This document shows positions 1 to 7,750 of a stretch of 64,000 nucleotides of DNA, one piece after another. The DNA is taken from the NCBI GenBank assembly GCA_013153495.1, contig JAADEH010000012.1, forward strand, positions 248,001-312,000, in the 5' to 3' direction. The translations under genes were made by a program, and so were the position numbers. Position 1 is the stretch's first letter; every line of letters starts with the position of its first letter. The stretch is from Aquificota bacterium. GTDB lineage: Bacteria; Aquificota; Aquificia; Aquificales; Aquificaceae. The notes under the pieces were generated by a model that was given only the letters and a program-made list of their open reading frames with translations, did not search any database and was not told where the DNA came from.

Positions 1-522
1 GAAAACCTGCCTCAAAAACCCTTCATAATAGCTCCGAACCATGCCAGCTACTTAGATGCCTTCGTGGTTGCCTCCGTCCTTCCGAAGGAGATAGCGAAGG
101 ATACCTACTTCCTCGGGGAGGAACTCTACTTCCGAAACCCCGTAAGCTCCTTTTTCGGAAGGCTTGCACACGTCATAACGGTCAACATAAACAGGAAGCT
201 AAAGGAGTCCCTTCAGAAGGTCGCTCAGGTGCTCAGAAAGAACAAGGTGGTTGTAATCTTCCCCGAAGGAGCGAGAACGAGAACGGGGGAGCTTATGGAG
301 TTCAAGAAGGGAGTTGCCATCCTGAGCAGGGAGCTTGGAGTTCCCATAGTCCCCACCGCTCTGATAGGAACCTACGAGACCTGGTCCATACACGACAAAT
401 TCCCCAGACCACACAAGATAAAGGTCATTTTCGGAAAACCCATCTATCCCGACGAAAAGTCCTACGAAGAACTAACGCAGGAATTGAAAGAAGTTGTAAG
501 TAACCTTATTTCTTCTTCTTAG
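1..522 (+). CDS. plsC: 1-acyl-sn-glycerol-3-phosphate acyltransferase (PlsC family), 5' partial
   Basis: Membrane-associated acyltransferase that puts an acyl chain on lysophosphatidate during phospholipid synthesis. The frame is open from base 1, so the N-terminus lies outside the window and 173 residues are visible; the tracked GTG at 64 is not the real start. The catalytic HX4D motif is at fragment residues 14-19 (NHASYLD) and the FPEGARTRTG substrate-binding block at about 87-96, followed by VPIVPTALIG. These motifs and their order are typical of the PlsC/LPLAT family. Which acyl acceptor is used, and whether the missing part carries another domain, cannot be seen. Confidence 0.88.
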   Translation, partial: ENLPQKPFIIAPNHASYLDAFVVASVLPKEIAKDTYFLGEELYFRNPVSSFFGRLAHVITVNINRKLKESLQKVAQVLRKNKVVVIFPEGARTRTGELMEFKKGVAILSRELGVPIVPTALIGTYETWSIHDKFPRPHKIKVIFGKPIYPDEKSYEELTQELKEVVSNLISSS

Positions 523-530
523 CTACCTTC

Positions 531-559
531 TTGCAACTGAAATTGAGACTGATTATATT
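531..559 (+). promoter_or_regulatory. Sigma70-like promoter of the fur-family gene, probably leaderless
   Basis: TTGCAA (531-536), a 17-nt spacer and TATATT (554-559) make a well-spaced -35/-10 pair. The -10 ends 8 nt before the ATG at 568 and no Shine-Dalgarno sequence lies between, so the transcript probably starts at or next to the start codon. This is inference from spacing only. Confidence 0.55.
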
Positions 560-567
560 ATCTTGCG

Positions 568-1023
568 ATGAGTGTTGACCTTAGCGACATAAAGAGGGAG
601 TTTACGAAGTTCTTAAAGCGTAAGAACATGAAGGTTACCCAGAGCAGGTTAAACCTGATAGACCTGATAGCCAAATACGGCAAGCACTTTGAGGTGGAGG
701 AGCTTGTCAACTGGATAGCGACCCAGGGGGACAGGAGCGTGTCCCGTTCCACCATATACAGAACAATTAAACTCCTTCAGGAGTTCGGCGTAATAAAAGA
801 AGTCATAAAGCAGAACAACAGAACTATCTACGAGTTCGTCGCAGGAAAGGCTCACCACGACCACCTGGTGTGTATGGAGTGCGGGAAGATAATAGAGTTC
901 GTAAACGAAGACATAGAGAAACTTCAGGACGAAGTCTGCAAGGAATACGACTTTCAACCCACCCACCACAGGCTTGAGATATTCGGCGTGTGCTCCGAGT
1001 GCAGAAACTCTGATTTAACATAG
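568..1023 (+). CDS. Fur-family metal- or peroxide-responsive transcriptional regulator
   Basis: Dimeric winged-helix repressor using Fe, Zn, Mn or peroxide as signal. It has 151 residues, the normal family length. The N-terminal winged helix includes the recognition segment SRSTIYRTIKLL (about 59-70); the regulatory site starts with HHDH (96-99). CxxC pairs at C102/C105 and C142/C145 form the structural zinc site usual for Fur and PerR. Sequence alone does not separate Fur, PerR and Zur. There is no Shine-Dalgarno site; a promoter -10 box ends 8 nt before the ATG. The ybgC-like gene follows after 5 nt and is probably cotranscribed. Confidence 0.92.
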   Translation: MSVDLSDIKREFTKFLKRKNMKVTQSRLNLIDLIAKYGKHFEVEELVNWIATQGDRSVSRSTIYRTIKLLQEFGVIKEVIKQNNRTIYEFVAGKAHHDHLVCMECGKIIEFVNEDIEKLQDEVCKEYDFQPTHHRLEIFGVCSECRNSDLT

Positions 1024-1028
1024 TTTGT

Positions 1029-1421
1029 ATGCTATACACGAGGAGAGTGCAGTTCTACGACACGGACGCTCAGGGAGTAGTTCACCACTCCAACTACTTC
1101 CGATACTTCGAAGAGGCGAGGGGGGAATTCTTGAGAGAACTCGGTTTCCCCTACAGCAAGATGAGGGAGCTGGGATACGAGGTGGTGCTCTTGGAAGCCT
1201 GCGCAAACTTTAAAAAACCTCTTCTATACGACGAAGTCGTCTGTATAAACCTAAATTTAGAAAGCATGGACAGGTTTACCTTTACCTTCTCCTACCGTGT
1301 GGAGGTGGAAGGGGAACTTAGGGCTGAGGGCAAAACGAAGCACTGCGTAGTTAAAGAGGGGAAAATCGTCTCCATACCGCAGGAGATAAGGGAGAAGCTC
1401 GGAACGGAAAGGAAGGCATGA
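1029..1421 (+). CDS. ybgC: YbgC-type acyl-CoA thioesterase (hotdog fold)
   Basis: Hotdog-fold thioesterase of the 4-hydroxybenzoyl-CoA/YbgC family, hydrolysing acyl-CoA or acyl-ACP in the cytoplasm. It has 130 residues, normal for the family. The active-site block YDTDAQGVVHHSNYFRYFEEAR lies near the N-terminus, with D13 the expected catalytic aspartate of the DxxGVV motif. In many Gram-negatives the gene sits with tol-pal; here no tol gene adjoins. It begins 5 nt after the fur-family stop without a Shine-Dalgarno site and overlaps the M16 peptidase start by 4 nt (ATGA), so all three are probably one operon. The natural substrate is unknown. Confidence 0.88.
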   Translation: MLYTRRVQFYDTDAQGVVHHSNYFRYFEEARGEFLRELGFPYSKMRELGYEVVLLEACANFKKPLLYDEVVCINLNLESMDRFTFTFSYRVEVEGELRAEGKTKHCVVKEGKIVSIPQEIREKLGTERKA

Positions 1422-2725
1422 TGGTAAAGTTTTTGAGCTTGCTTTTTCTGGAGGTGATAGTTATGGCAACAGCCTTAGCGCAGGAACTATACATAAGGGA
1501 CCTTCCCAACGGTGCAAAACTGATAGTAAAACCCCGTGAGGACACCTCTGCGGTTGCCATTCACGTGTGGTTCAGAGTCGGTTCCGTTTACGAGAAATAC
1601 GACGAGAAGGGAATGGCACACTTTTTGGAACACATGCTATTCAACGGCTCGGAAAAGTATCCCTACGGGGAGGCTGATGTGGTTATAGAGAGCTTGGGAG
1701 GGAACATAAATGCCGGGACTTCCAAGGACTTTACCTACTACCACGTGGAAATAGCGAGCCTATACTGGAGGGAAGCCCTGGACGTTTTATACCAGATAAC
1801 TATGAAGGCTCTTTTAGAGGAGGAGATGATAGAGAAGGAGAAGCCCATAGTTATAGAGGAGCTTAGGAGGGGGAAGGACAACCCTACCACCGTTCTCTGG
1901 GAAACCTTCGAAAAGACCGCTTACAAGGTATCTCCATACCGCTTTCCCGTGATAGGTTTTGAAAACACCATAAGAAACTTTACGAGGGAGATGCTTCTTA
2001 ACTTTTACAGGAGCTTTTACCAGCCCAGGAACATGGCTGTGGTTGTGGTGGGAAACGTTGACCCCAAAGAGGTGGAAGAGGAGGTTTTAAGGACCTTCGG
2101 TAGGGAAGAGGGAAGACCCGTTCCCAAGGTTCAGATACCCAACGAACCCGAGCAGATAGGAATTCGCTTCGAGAAGATTGAGGACCCGAGGATAGAAAAG
2201 GCTTACTGGATAATAGGCTGGTGGGCACCTTCCATAGGAAAAACCGACTACTACGGAATGGCGGTCTTTGACGAGATAATAGGGAGCGGTAGGACTTCCG
2301 TCTTTTACAGACAGCTCAAAGAAAAAGGTCTCGTGTATTCCTTCTTTACGGGAGACCTCGGAAGACCGAGGGACAACCTCTTCATAATAAGTGCCACCTT
2401 TGACCCCGAGCGCTACGAGGAGGTAAAGAAACGGGTCTTTGAGCTTTTAAGGGAAACCTACGAGAACCTCACAGAAGAGCAGGTAGAGGAGGCAAAGAGT
2501 AAGATAATCAATTCCAGAATATTCGAGGAAGAGAAGGTAGAAGGCGAAGCCTACGACATAGGTTACTCCTACACGGTAGTGAGAGACCTCGACTTTTACA
2601 GGTTCTTCGAGCACAACATAGGTAAGGTCAGGAAGGTCGAAGTCATGAGGTTCTTCGAAAGATACATTAAAGAAGACCGCTACGTGGAAGTTCTCATGGT
2701 TCCAAAAAAGGAGGGAAGCCGGTGA
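1418..2725 (+). CDS. M16 zinc peptidase, catalytic (HxxEH) partner, exported
   Basis: Secreted or periplasmic M16B metallopeptidase of 435 residues. The N-terminus has a hydrophobic stretch ending in ALAQ, consistent with a signal peptide. The inverted zinc motif HFLEH is at 68-72, with the downstream glutamate in VIEELRRG (about 147-148). The C-terminal half resembles the second M16 domain, but its substrate-binding segment reads LKEKGLVYS rather than LREKRGxxY. A second M16 gene two genes downstream has the opposite pattern, so the two probably form a heterodimer like bacterial processing-peptidase-like pairs. Start chosen at the ATGA overlap with ybgC; an internal ATG at 1463 would cut the signal peptide. 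Confidence 0.9.
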   Translation: MMVKFLSLLFLEVIVMATALAQELYIRDLPNGAKLIVKPREDTSAVAIHVWFRVGSVYEKYDEKGMAHFLEHMLFNGSEKYPYGEADVVIESLGGNINAGTSKDFTYYHVEIASLYWREALDVLYQITMKALLEEEMIEKEKPIVIEELRRGKDNPTTVLWETFEKTAYKVSPYRFPVIGFENTIRNFTREMLLNFYRSFYQPRNMAVVVVGNVDPKEVEEEVLRTFGREEGRPVPKVQIPNEPEQIGIRFEKIEDPRIEKAYWIIGWWAPSIGKTDYYGMAVFDEIIGSGRTSVFYRQLKEKGLVYSFFTGDLGRPRDNLFIISATFDPERYEEVKKRVFELLRETYENLTEEQVEEAKSKIINSRIFEEEKVEGEAYDIGYSYTVVRDLDFYRFFEHNIGKVRKVEVMRFFERYIKEDRYVEVLMVPKKEGSR

Positions 2726-2862
2726 AATTGATAGCGCTTCTTTGCACACTTTCCATCTTCTTAGGAGGCTGTTCCTTCATGGTGGGAGCGGCGGCAGGCG
2801 GTGCGGCGGGATACTATGTAGGCAAAGAGGGATACAAAGTTAAGGTGGAAAAAGAAAAGTAA
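2722..2862 (+). CDS. Small glycine-rich lipoprotein A
   Basis: Absent from the ORF track. A 46-residue protein starting with GTG inside the M16 stop (GTGA overlap), preceded by an AGGAGGGAAG-type ribosome site. A short hydrophobic signal ends in the lipobox LGGC with C17 the lipidated residue. The mature part is only about 30 residues: a glycine/alanine stretch (AAAGGAAGYYVG) followed by KEGYKVKVEKEK. The glycine pattern resembles membrane-associated glycine zippers. It is a close paralogue of the next ORF. No function is recognised; placement between two M16 peptidase genes suggests a link to that envelope protease. Confidence 0.72.
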   Translation: MKLIALLCTLSIFLGGCSFMVGAAAGGAAGYYVGKEGYKVKVEKEK

Positions 2863-2865
2863 AAT
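2860..2865 (+). promoter_or_regulatory. -10-like TAAAAT box before lipoprotein B
   Basis: TAAAAT overlaps the stop of lipoprotein A and ends 7 nt before the ATG at 2873, which has no Shine-Dalgarno site. This matches the spacing at several other genes in the window. Predicted only. Confidence 0.35.
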
Positions 2866-2872
2866 AATTCTC

Positions 2873-3031
2873 ATGAGGAAGCTGATTTTAAGCCTGCTGT
2901 TGGGAAGCTCGCTTCTCTTGAGTTCCTGTGCTGAGCTTGCCCTTTTGACCGCAGGGGCGGTAGCGGGAGGAGCAGCGGGTTATTATGCGGGTAAAGAAGG
3001 ATACAAGGTGAAGGTAGAGAAGGAGGACTGA
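2873..3031 (+). CDS. Small glycine-rich lipoprotein B (tandem paralogue)
   Basis: Absent from the ORF track. A 52-residue protein: MRKLILSLLLGSSLLLSSC is a clear lipoprotein signal with C19 the lipidation site. The mature part carries AGGAAGYYAGKEGYKVKVEKED, nearly identical over about 20 residues to lipoprotein A, while the signal peptides have diverged. This points to an old tandem duplication with selection on the mature tail. It ends 10 nt before the second M16 gene. Function unknown; an outer-membrane or inner-membrane anchor, a glycine-zipper oligomer or a modulator of the flanking peptidases are all possible. Confidence 0.75.
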   Translation: MRKLILSLLLGSSLLLSSCAELALLTAGAVAGGAAGYYAGKEGYKVKVEKED

Positions 3032-3041
3032 GCAAAAAATC

Positions 3042-4301
3042 ATGAGACTCCTAAAACTCCTCTTAGTTATGCTCATAAGTATGTCCTTCGGAGGTTCTGT
3101 GGTGGAAAAGACGCTCCCCAACGGAGTTAAGCTAATAGTGAAGGAGACCAAAGGGAAAGGAATAGTCTCTGCGGTGGTATTCTTCAGAGGCGGTCAAAAC
3201 GGAGAAAAACTCCCCGGAGAGACCCATCTCCTGTTTACCCTATTGCTCAAAGGGAGCAAGAACTTCCCCACCTCTTACGAAGTCTCTCTACCCTTCGAAA
3301 AATTCGGGGGATACATATACTCCTCTTCGGGAAACGATTTCTCAGAGATAGGCTTCTCAACAAAAGCGGAAGGACTTGAGACAGCCCTAAAAGTTATAAA
3401 GGACATAATCCAAAACCCTCTCCTGAGAGAGGAGGACATAGAAAGGGAGAAGAACAACACCATAGTCGCCATACGCTCGAAGAGGGAAAGGGGTATGGAG
3501 CTTGCTATGGAGCACCTCAGAAAGCTCACCTACGGAGGAACGCCCTACGAAACCTCACCCTTGGGAACAGAAGAAAGCGTTCTTAAGATTTCTAAAAAGG
3601 ACCTGCTTCGCAGGTTAGAGGAACTAAAGAAGGGAAAGAACCTCGTAGTAGCCCTCGTGGGAGACATTCCCACGGACCAAGCCCTGACCCTATTGGAAGA
3701 AACCTTTTCGGACACACCCGAAGGGGAGCTTAAAATCCGTGGAGACCTCAAGCCTATTCAGGAAGACAAAGTAGTCCGGGTAAAGAGGGAAGGAACGCAG
3801 GCAACCATACTCTGCGCATTCAACGCTCCGTCCAAGGACTCGGAGGATTACTTCACCTTCAAGGTTCTCGCAAGCGCCCTCGGAGACGGCATGACCTCAA
3901 AACTCTTTCAGGAACTCAGAGAGAAGAGAGGCTACGCCTACGCCACCTACGCCTTCTATCCCACACGGCTGTGGTCTCCGAGACTCTTTGCCTACATAGG
4001 CACCTCTCCCGAGAAAAAAGAGAATGCACTAAAGGACATGGTCTCCCTAATAAAGAACCCCGAGCTTACGGAAAAGGACATAGAGCTTGCAAAAAACAAG
4101 ATAGTGGGAGACTTTTTGCTGGACCACCAGACGAGGCTCCGCCAGGCGTGGTATTTAGGATTTTACGAGGTTATGGGACTTGGCTGGGAAATGGACAATC
4201 TCTTTCCTGAGAAGATAAAGGAAGTTGAACTCCCTCGGGTCGAAGAAGCGGTAAAAAAATACATAGACAAATATCACTGCGTAGTGGTAGAGCCGGATTA
4301 A
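3042..4301 (+). CDS. M16 peptidase homologue without the zinc motif (non-catalytic partner), exported
   Basis: A 419-residue M16B family protein with an N-terminal signal (MRLLKLLLVMLISMSFGG). Where active members have HxxEH, this protein has THLLFTLLL (about 61-69): the second histidine and the glutamate are missing, so it should not bind catalytic zinc. It keeps the substrate-binding LREKRGYAYATY segment near residues 294-305, which the upstream M16 protein lacks. The division of roles matches known heterodimeric M16B enzymes with one zinc subunit and one Arg/Tyr subunit. It lies 10 nt after lipoprotein B in the same probable operon. Confidence 0.88.
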   Translation: MRLLKLLLVMLISMSFGGSVVEKTLPNGVKLIVKETKGKGIVSAVVFFRGGQNGEKLPGETHLLFTLLLKGSKNFPTSYEVSLPFEKFGGYIYSSSGNDFSEIGFSTKAEGLETALKVIKDIIQNPLLREEDIEREKNNTIVAIRSKRERGMELAMEHLRKLTYGGTPYETSPLGTEESVLKISKKDLLRRLEELKKGKNLVVALVGDIPTDQALTLLEETFSDTPEGELKIRGDLKPIQEDKVVRVKREGTQATILCAFNAPSKDSEDYFTFKVLASALGDGMTSKLFQELREKRGYAYATYAFYPTRLWSPRLFAYIGTSPEKKENALKDMVSLIKNPELTEKDIELAKNKIVGDFLLDHQTRLRQAWYLGFYEVMGLGWEMDNLFPEKIKEVELPRVEEAVKKYIDKYHCVVVEPD

Positions 4302-4304
4302 AAT
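4299..4304 (+). promoter_or_regulatory. -10-like TAAAAT box of mogA
   Basis: TAAAAT overlaps the stop of the second M16 gene and ends 8 nt before the mogA ATG. No Shine-Dalgarno site is present, so a leaderless transcript is suggested. Confidence 0.4.
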
Positions 4305-4312
4305 AAAATCCC

Positions 4313-4843
4313 ATGGAGGCGATAATAGGAGTCCTCACCATATCCGATAGAGCCAGCAGGGGAGAATACGAGGATATAAGCGGAAAGGCGATAATAGAGT
4401 ATCTCAGAGAGGTGATAAAAACACCCTTTAAGGTGGAATACAGAGTCATACCTGACGAGAGAGACCTCATAGAAAAAACCCTAAAAGAGCTTGCGGACCA
4501 GGTGGGGTGCAGTCTCATACTCACCACCGGCGGAACGGGTCCAGCCCCGAGGGACGTAACCCCAGAAGCCACCGAGGCAGTTTGTGAAAAAATCCTTCCC
4601 GGTTTCGGAGAGCTTATGAGGAAGGTCTCCTTAGAGCAGGTCCCCACAGCTATCCTTTCGAGACAAACCGCAGGCATAAGGGGAAGCTGTCTTATAGTCA
4701 ACCTGCCCGGAAAACCTCAATCCATAAGGCTCTGTCTGAATGCGGTATTCCCCGCAATTCCATACTGCATAGACCTCATAGGAGGAGCTTACATAGACAC
4801 TTACGAGGATAAGGTAAAGGCTTTCAGACCCGGTCAGAAATAA
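4313..4843 (+). CDS. mogA: Molybdopterin adenylyltransferase MogA
   Basis: Adenylylates molybdopterin in the last steps of molybdenum/tungsten cofactor synthesis. It has 176 residues, matching single-domain MogA/MoaB proteins. Visible signatures are LTISDRASRGEYED near the N-terminus, LILTTGGTGPAPRDVTPEA (GGTG nucleotide/pterin loop followed by the conserved Asp) and LPGKPQSIRLC late in the chain. MogA is favoured over MoaB by the N-terminal SDRASRGEYED form, though the two are hard to separate by eye. The 3' end overlaps the convergent 104-residue ORF by 10 nt. The cofactor would serve formate dehydrogenase, nitrate reductase or similar enzymes, none of which lie in this window. Confidence 0.9.
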   Translation: MEAIIGVLTISDRASRGEYEDISGKAIIEYLREVIKTPFKVEYRVIPDERDLIEKTLKELADQVGCSLILTTGGTGPAPRDVTPEATEAVCEKILPGFGELMRKVSLEQVPTAILSRQTAGIRGSCLIVNLPGKPQSIRLCLNAVFPAIPYCIDLIGGAYIDTYEDKVKAFRPGQK

Positions 4844-5148
4844 CCGAACTCACCGCTCAGGTCTTCGTTTACTCTAATCCACTTTGGGTAAAACCTTTCG
4901 GGTTCTTTTACCGGAAATTCAAACTCTTTAAAGCCATTTCCGCAGAACTTGGAACCTATAACCTTAAAAACCACGCACACTCTCACTCCATCTACATCGA
5001 GCAAAATGCCTTCGGGAGGTCGGTCTTCCACCTTCGCTTCAAACCTCTTAGCTATCAAACAGCTGAACTTTAAGGTCGGATACAAAACCAGAACTTTCCC
5101 TGAGTTTTTGAGCTTTCCCTTCAGTTGCTCATCTAAATAAACTCTCAC
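4834..5148 (-). CDS. Hypothetical protein, 104 aa
   Basis: Not recognised. A small soluble protein beginning with GTG after GGGGGTGAGC. It has no membrane segment and no signal. Three cysteines (in FSCLI, VRVCVV and SKFCGNG) are too scattered to form an obvious metal site. Alternating hydrophobic and charged residues suggest a mostly beta fold. It is convergent with mogA (10-nt overlap) and divergent from tpiA across about 40 nt. Coding is supported by normal codon use and by the absence of any better frame in the gap. Confidence 0.6.
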   Translation of the reverse strand: MRVYLDEQLKGKLKNSGKVLVLYPTLKFSCLIAKRFEAKVEDRPPEGILLDVDGVRVCVVFKVIGSKFCGNGFKEFEFPVKEPERFYPKWIRVNEDLSGEFGYF

Positions 5149-5174
5149 CGCTCACCCCCGTCCTCTTAATTTAG

Positions 5175-5180
5175 TAAAAT
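5175..5180 (+). promoter_or_regulatory. -10-like TAAAAT box of tpiA
   Basis: TAAAAT ends 8 nt before the tpiA ATG at 5189, with no Shine-Dalgarno site between. Likely a leaderless transcript. The AT-rich patch between 5165 and 5180 may also serve the divergent 104-aa gene. Confidence 0.45.
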
Positions 5181-5188
5181 TCATTTCC

Positions 5189-5929
5189 ATGAGACTGATT
5201 GCCGCAAACTGGAAGATGCACAAAACCGTGTCCGAAACCCAGGACTACATAAAGAGGTTCCTCAAGTTCGTCGAGCACCCCGAAAGCAGGGAAATACTCT
5301 TGTGTCCACCTTTTACATCCCTGTATGTTGCAGGTCAGCTGTTGGAAGGTAGCGGTGTCAAGCTCGGTGCCCAGAACTGCCACTACGAAAAACAGGGAGC
5401 CTTTACGGGAGAAGTATCCATACCCATGCTGAAGGAGTTAGGATGCGAATACGTAATAGTGGGGCATTCCGAAAGGAGACACATTTTCGGTGAAAGCGAC
5501 GAGCTTATAAACAAAAAGGTGGTAGCCTGCTTAGAGGAAGGTATAAGACCCATACTCTGTGTCGGTGAAAAGCTCGAGGATAGGGAAGCGGGGATGACCT
5601 TCAAGGTGGTGGAGGCTCAGGTAAGGCTTGCCCTCTCAGGGGTGGAAGAACATACCGACAGCATAGACATAGCCTACGAGCCTGTTTGGGCTATAGGGAC
5701 CGGGGTTCCTGCCACACCGGAAGATGCAGTGGCAGTTCACAGGTTCATCAAAGAGGTTCTCAAGGACATAAACCCGAAAGCAAGAGGCAAAACGAGGATA
5801 CTTTACGGTGGAAGCGTAAAGCCCCACAACGCACCGGAATTTATGAAACATTCGGAAATAGAGGGTCTTCTGGTAGGGGGTGCCAGCTTAGACCCTGAAG
5901 CCTTTGCCCAAATCGTATATTCTTTTTAG
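5189..5929 (+). CDS. tpiA: Triosephosphate isomerase
   Basis: Interconverts dihydroxyacetone phosphate and glyceraldehyde 3-phosphate in gluconeogenesis and glycolysis. A 246-residue TIM barrel of normal length. The N-terminal AANWKMHK carries the active-site lysine, VIVGHSERR the catalytic histidine, AYEPVWAIGTG the catalytic glutamate with the phosphate-gripping loop, and ILYGGSVKPHN the phosphate-binding glycines. The 3' end overlaps the convergent permease gene by about 42 nt. In an autotroph it should work mainly in the gluconeogenic direction. Confidence 0.97.
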   Translation: MRLIAANWKMHKTVSETQDYIKRFLKFVEHPESREILLCPPFTSLYVAGQLLEGSGVKLGAQNCHYEKQGAFTGEVSIPMLKELGCEYVIVGHSERRHIFGESDELINKKVVACLEEGIRPILCVGEKLEDREAGMTFKVVEAQVRLALSGVEEHTDSIDIAYEPVWAIGTGVPATPEDAVAVHRFIKEVLKDINPKARGKTRILYGGSVKPHNAPEFMKHSEIEGLLVGGASLDPEAFAQIVYSF

Positions 5930-6958
5930 CAGGTAAATCCCAAGTAAAAGGAAGCCTGCAAGAGCGTAATTGGCAGGCATACCCGCTTTCTCCGCAAGGA
6001 GCTTGGGACTTATTATCACGAGCCAGCCTACAAGCAGGTGAAGAAAAAAGGAGAGCATACCTACCCTGAGACTCCTGTATTTGAACAGATGATTGAGCAG
6101 GGGGATTAAAACTATCAAAGGCAAGAAGGACATACCCGCTCTATACATAACCTCCGACAAATACCTGTCCGTATCGAAACCGAGCTTTGAACCTTTCAGG
6201 TAGAGATTGAGTAGGGAGGAAGTGCTCACGTGAGCTATCTTTTCAGCAAACAAACTTACCTCGGAGAGGTCTATTTCAACCTCAAGGGAAAACTCCTTCA
6301 GGTTTTTCTCAAAGTATCCCCTGTGAAAGTCGTAAGCGCTCCCCTCATCTATCTCAATTTTTCTGCCTTTCCACCAACCGCTCCTGCCCTCTATTATCTC
6401 TCCCACGCCGGAGTTAAAGACCTTCAGAAGGAAGAAATCCGCAAACCTACCGCTTACCACATCGAGACTTCCCACATAGACGTAATACTTGTCCCGACCG
6501 CTTTTCTTTACGAACCAGAGCCTTTCCACTATCCTACCTATCTCCTGTTTTTTCTTAAAGGTCTTCTCGATATACCAGATTTTTTTGAAAAGCTGAGGTA
6601 TAAAGCTCTCGTTCAAAGCCAGCAATGTCCCCGAAAGGAACAGGGTAAAGAACAGAACCGAAAGGGAAAACCTCAAGGGTGATACTCCGAAGCTCTGGAC
6701 CGTCAGGTCCATCTTTTTGGAGAGGATACGCCTCATAAATATGAGCAGGGAGATGTTAACCAGCAAGGAGGAGAGTATGTAAAAACCGATGGGTATCAGG
6801 TATAGGAGATAGCTTACACCTACCTTCAGGTTCTTATCCTTAAAGCCAAGCAGGAAATCGGTAAGGCTGTATAGAGCTACAAGCCCCACCGAAACGAGGG
6901 AAACGGTGAAAAAAATCTTCAGATAGTTTATGAGCAGGTATCTGTCGAAAAGGTTCAT
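5888..6958 (-). CDS. LptF/LptG-family permease (lipopolysaccharide export)
   Basis: Inner-membrane protein of the YjgP/YjgQ family, expected to form the LptBFG transporter that pulls lipopolysaccharide from the inner membrane. It has 356 residues: an N-terminal amphipathic start (MNLFDRYLLINYLKIFF) typical of the family, three N-terminal membrane segments, a periplasmic beta-rich domain of about 160 residues, and C-terminal membrane segments. LptF and LptG cannot be told apart here, and no partner gene adjoins. There is no Shine-Dalgarno site; AT-rich TTTTAAAATTATATA lies just upstream. The gene is divergent from tRNA-Ser and convergent with tpiA. Confidence 0.85.
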   Translation of the reverse strand: MNLFDRYLLINYLKIFFTVSLVSVGLVALYSLTDFLLGFKDKNLKVGVSYLLYLIPIGFYILSSLLVNISLLIFMRRILSKKMDLTVQSFGVSPLRFSLSVLFFTLFLSGTLLALNESFIPQLFKKIWYIEKTFKKKQEIGRIVERLWFVKKSGRDKYYVYVGSLDVVSGRFADFFLLKVFNSGVGEIIEGRSGWWKGRKIEIDEGSAYDFHRGYFEKNLKEFSLEVEIDLSEVSLFAEKIAHVSTSSLLNLYLKGSKLGFDTDRYLSEVMYRAGMSFLPLIVLIPLLNHLFKYRSLRVGMLSFFLHLLVGWLVIISPKLLAEKAGMPANYALAGFLLLGIYLLKRIYDLGKGFRV

Positions 6959-6981
6959 GTGGTATATAATTTTAAAACTCA

Positions 6982-7073
<92 letters not shown>

Positions 7074-7089
7074 CAAAGGAGGAAAAATC

Positions 7090-7737
7090 ATGAACCTTAC
7101 CATATATCTGATTACCGACGATAAATACTTCAAAGGCAGAGACCTTTTTGAAACCATAGAAAAAGCTCTTCAGGGAGGCGTTACTGCGGTTCAGTATCGC
7201 TTTAAGAACAAAAACACACGGGAAATGTATGAGGAACTCGTAAAGCTGAGGGAGCTCACGAAAAAATACGGTGCGGACCTCGTGGTAAACGACAGGGTGG
7301 ATTTGGCTCTTGCGGTTGAAGCTGATGGTGTTCACGTAGGAAAAGAGGACTTACCGCCGGAGGCGGTCAGGAAGGCTGTCGGGGACAAGCTTTACATAGG
7401 CTATACCGCAAACAGTTTGGAAGAAGTTAAAAAGGCTCAGGAACTTCCCATAGACTACATAGGTTTCGGTTCCATATATCCCACCTCTACAAAAGAAAAC
7501 TATAAACTCGTCGGTGTGGAAGCGCTCAGGGAAGCGGTTAAGCTTTCCAAAAAGCCCATAGTTTGCATAGGTGGGATTATGCCATACAGGGTTGCAGAGG
7601 TCGTAAAAGCTGGGTGCAGGAACTTAGCTATATCAGCCGGGATACTTGGTTTCGAGGACGTTCAAAAAGCTGCCCAGGAAATCCAGAGAGCTTACAAGGA
7701 AACGATGAGACAGCTCATGCTTCTGGGTCAGGTGTGA
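7090..7737 (+). CDS. thiE: Thiamine-phosphate synthase ThiE
   Basis: Joins hydroxymethylpyrimidine diphosphate and thiazole phosphate to make thiamine phosphate. A 215-residue TIM barrel. VQYRFKNK near residues 37-44, VVNDRVDLALAVEADGVHVGKEDL (pyrophosphate/Mg site) and the late IVCIGGIMPYRV and ISAGIL phosphate loops fit ThiE well. TenI, a paralogue without this activity, is less likely because the DRxDLA and GVHVG motifs are intact. Start chosen after AAAGGAGGAAAAATC; the gene lies 17 nt after tRNA-Ser and may share its transcript. The thioredoxin-fold gene follows by 13 nt. Confidence 0.9.
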   Translation: MNLTIYLITDDKYFKGRDLFETIEKALQGGVTAVQYRFKNKNTREMYEELVKLRELTKKYGADLVVNDRVDLALAVEADGVHVGKEDLPPEAVRKAVGDKLYIGYTANSLEEVKKAQELPIDYIGFGSIYPTSTKENYKLVGVEALREAVKLSKKPIVCIGGIMPYRVAEVVKAGCRNLAISAGILGFEDVQKAAQEIQRAYKETMRQLMLLGQV

Positions 7738-7750
7738 GAGGGGTTAAGCT

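Noticed and set aside
4171-4701. 176-aa ORF opposite the M16 end and mogA
   Set aside because: Spans two well-supported genes on the other strand.
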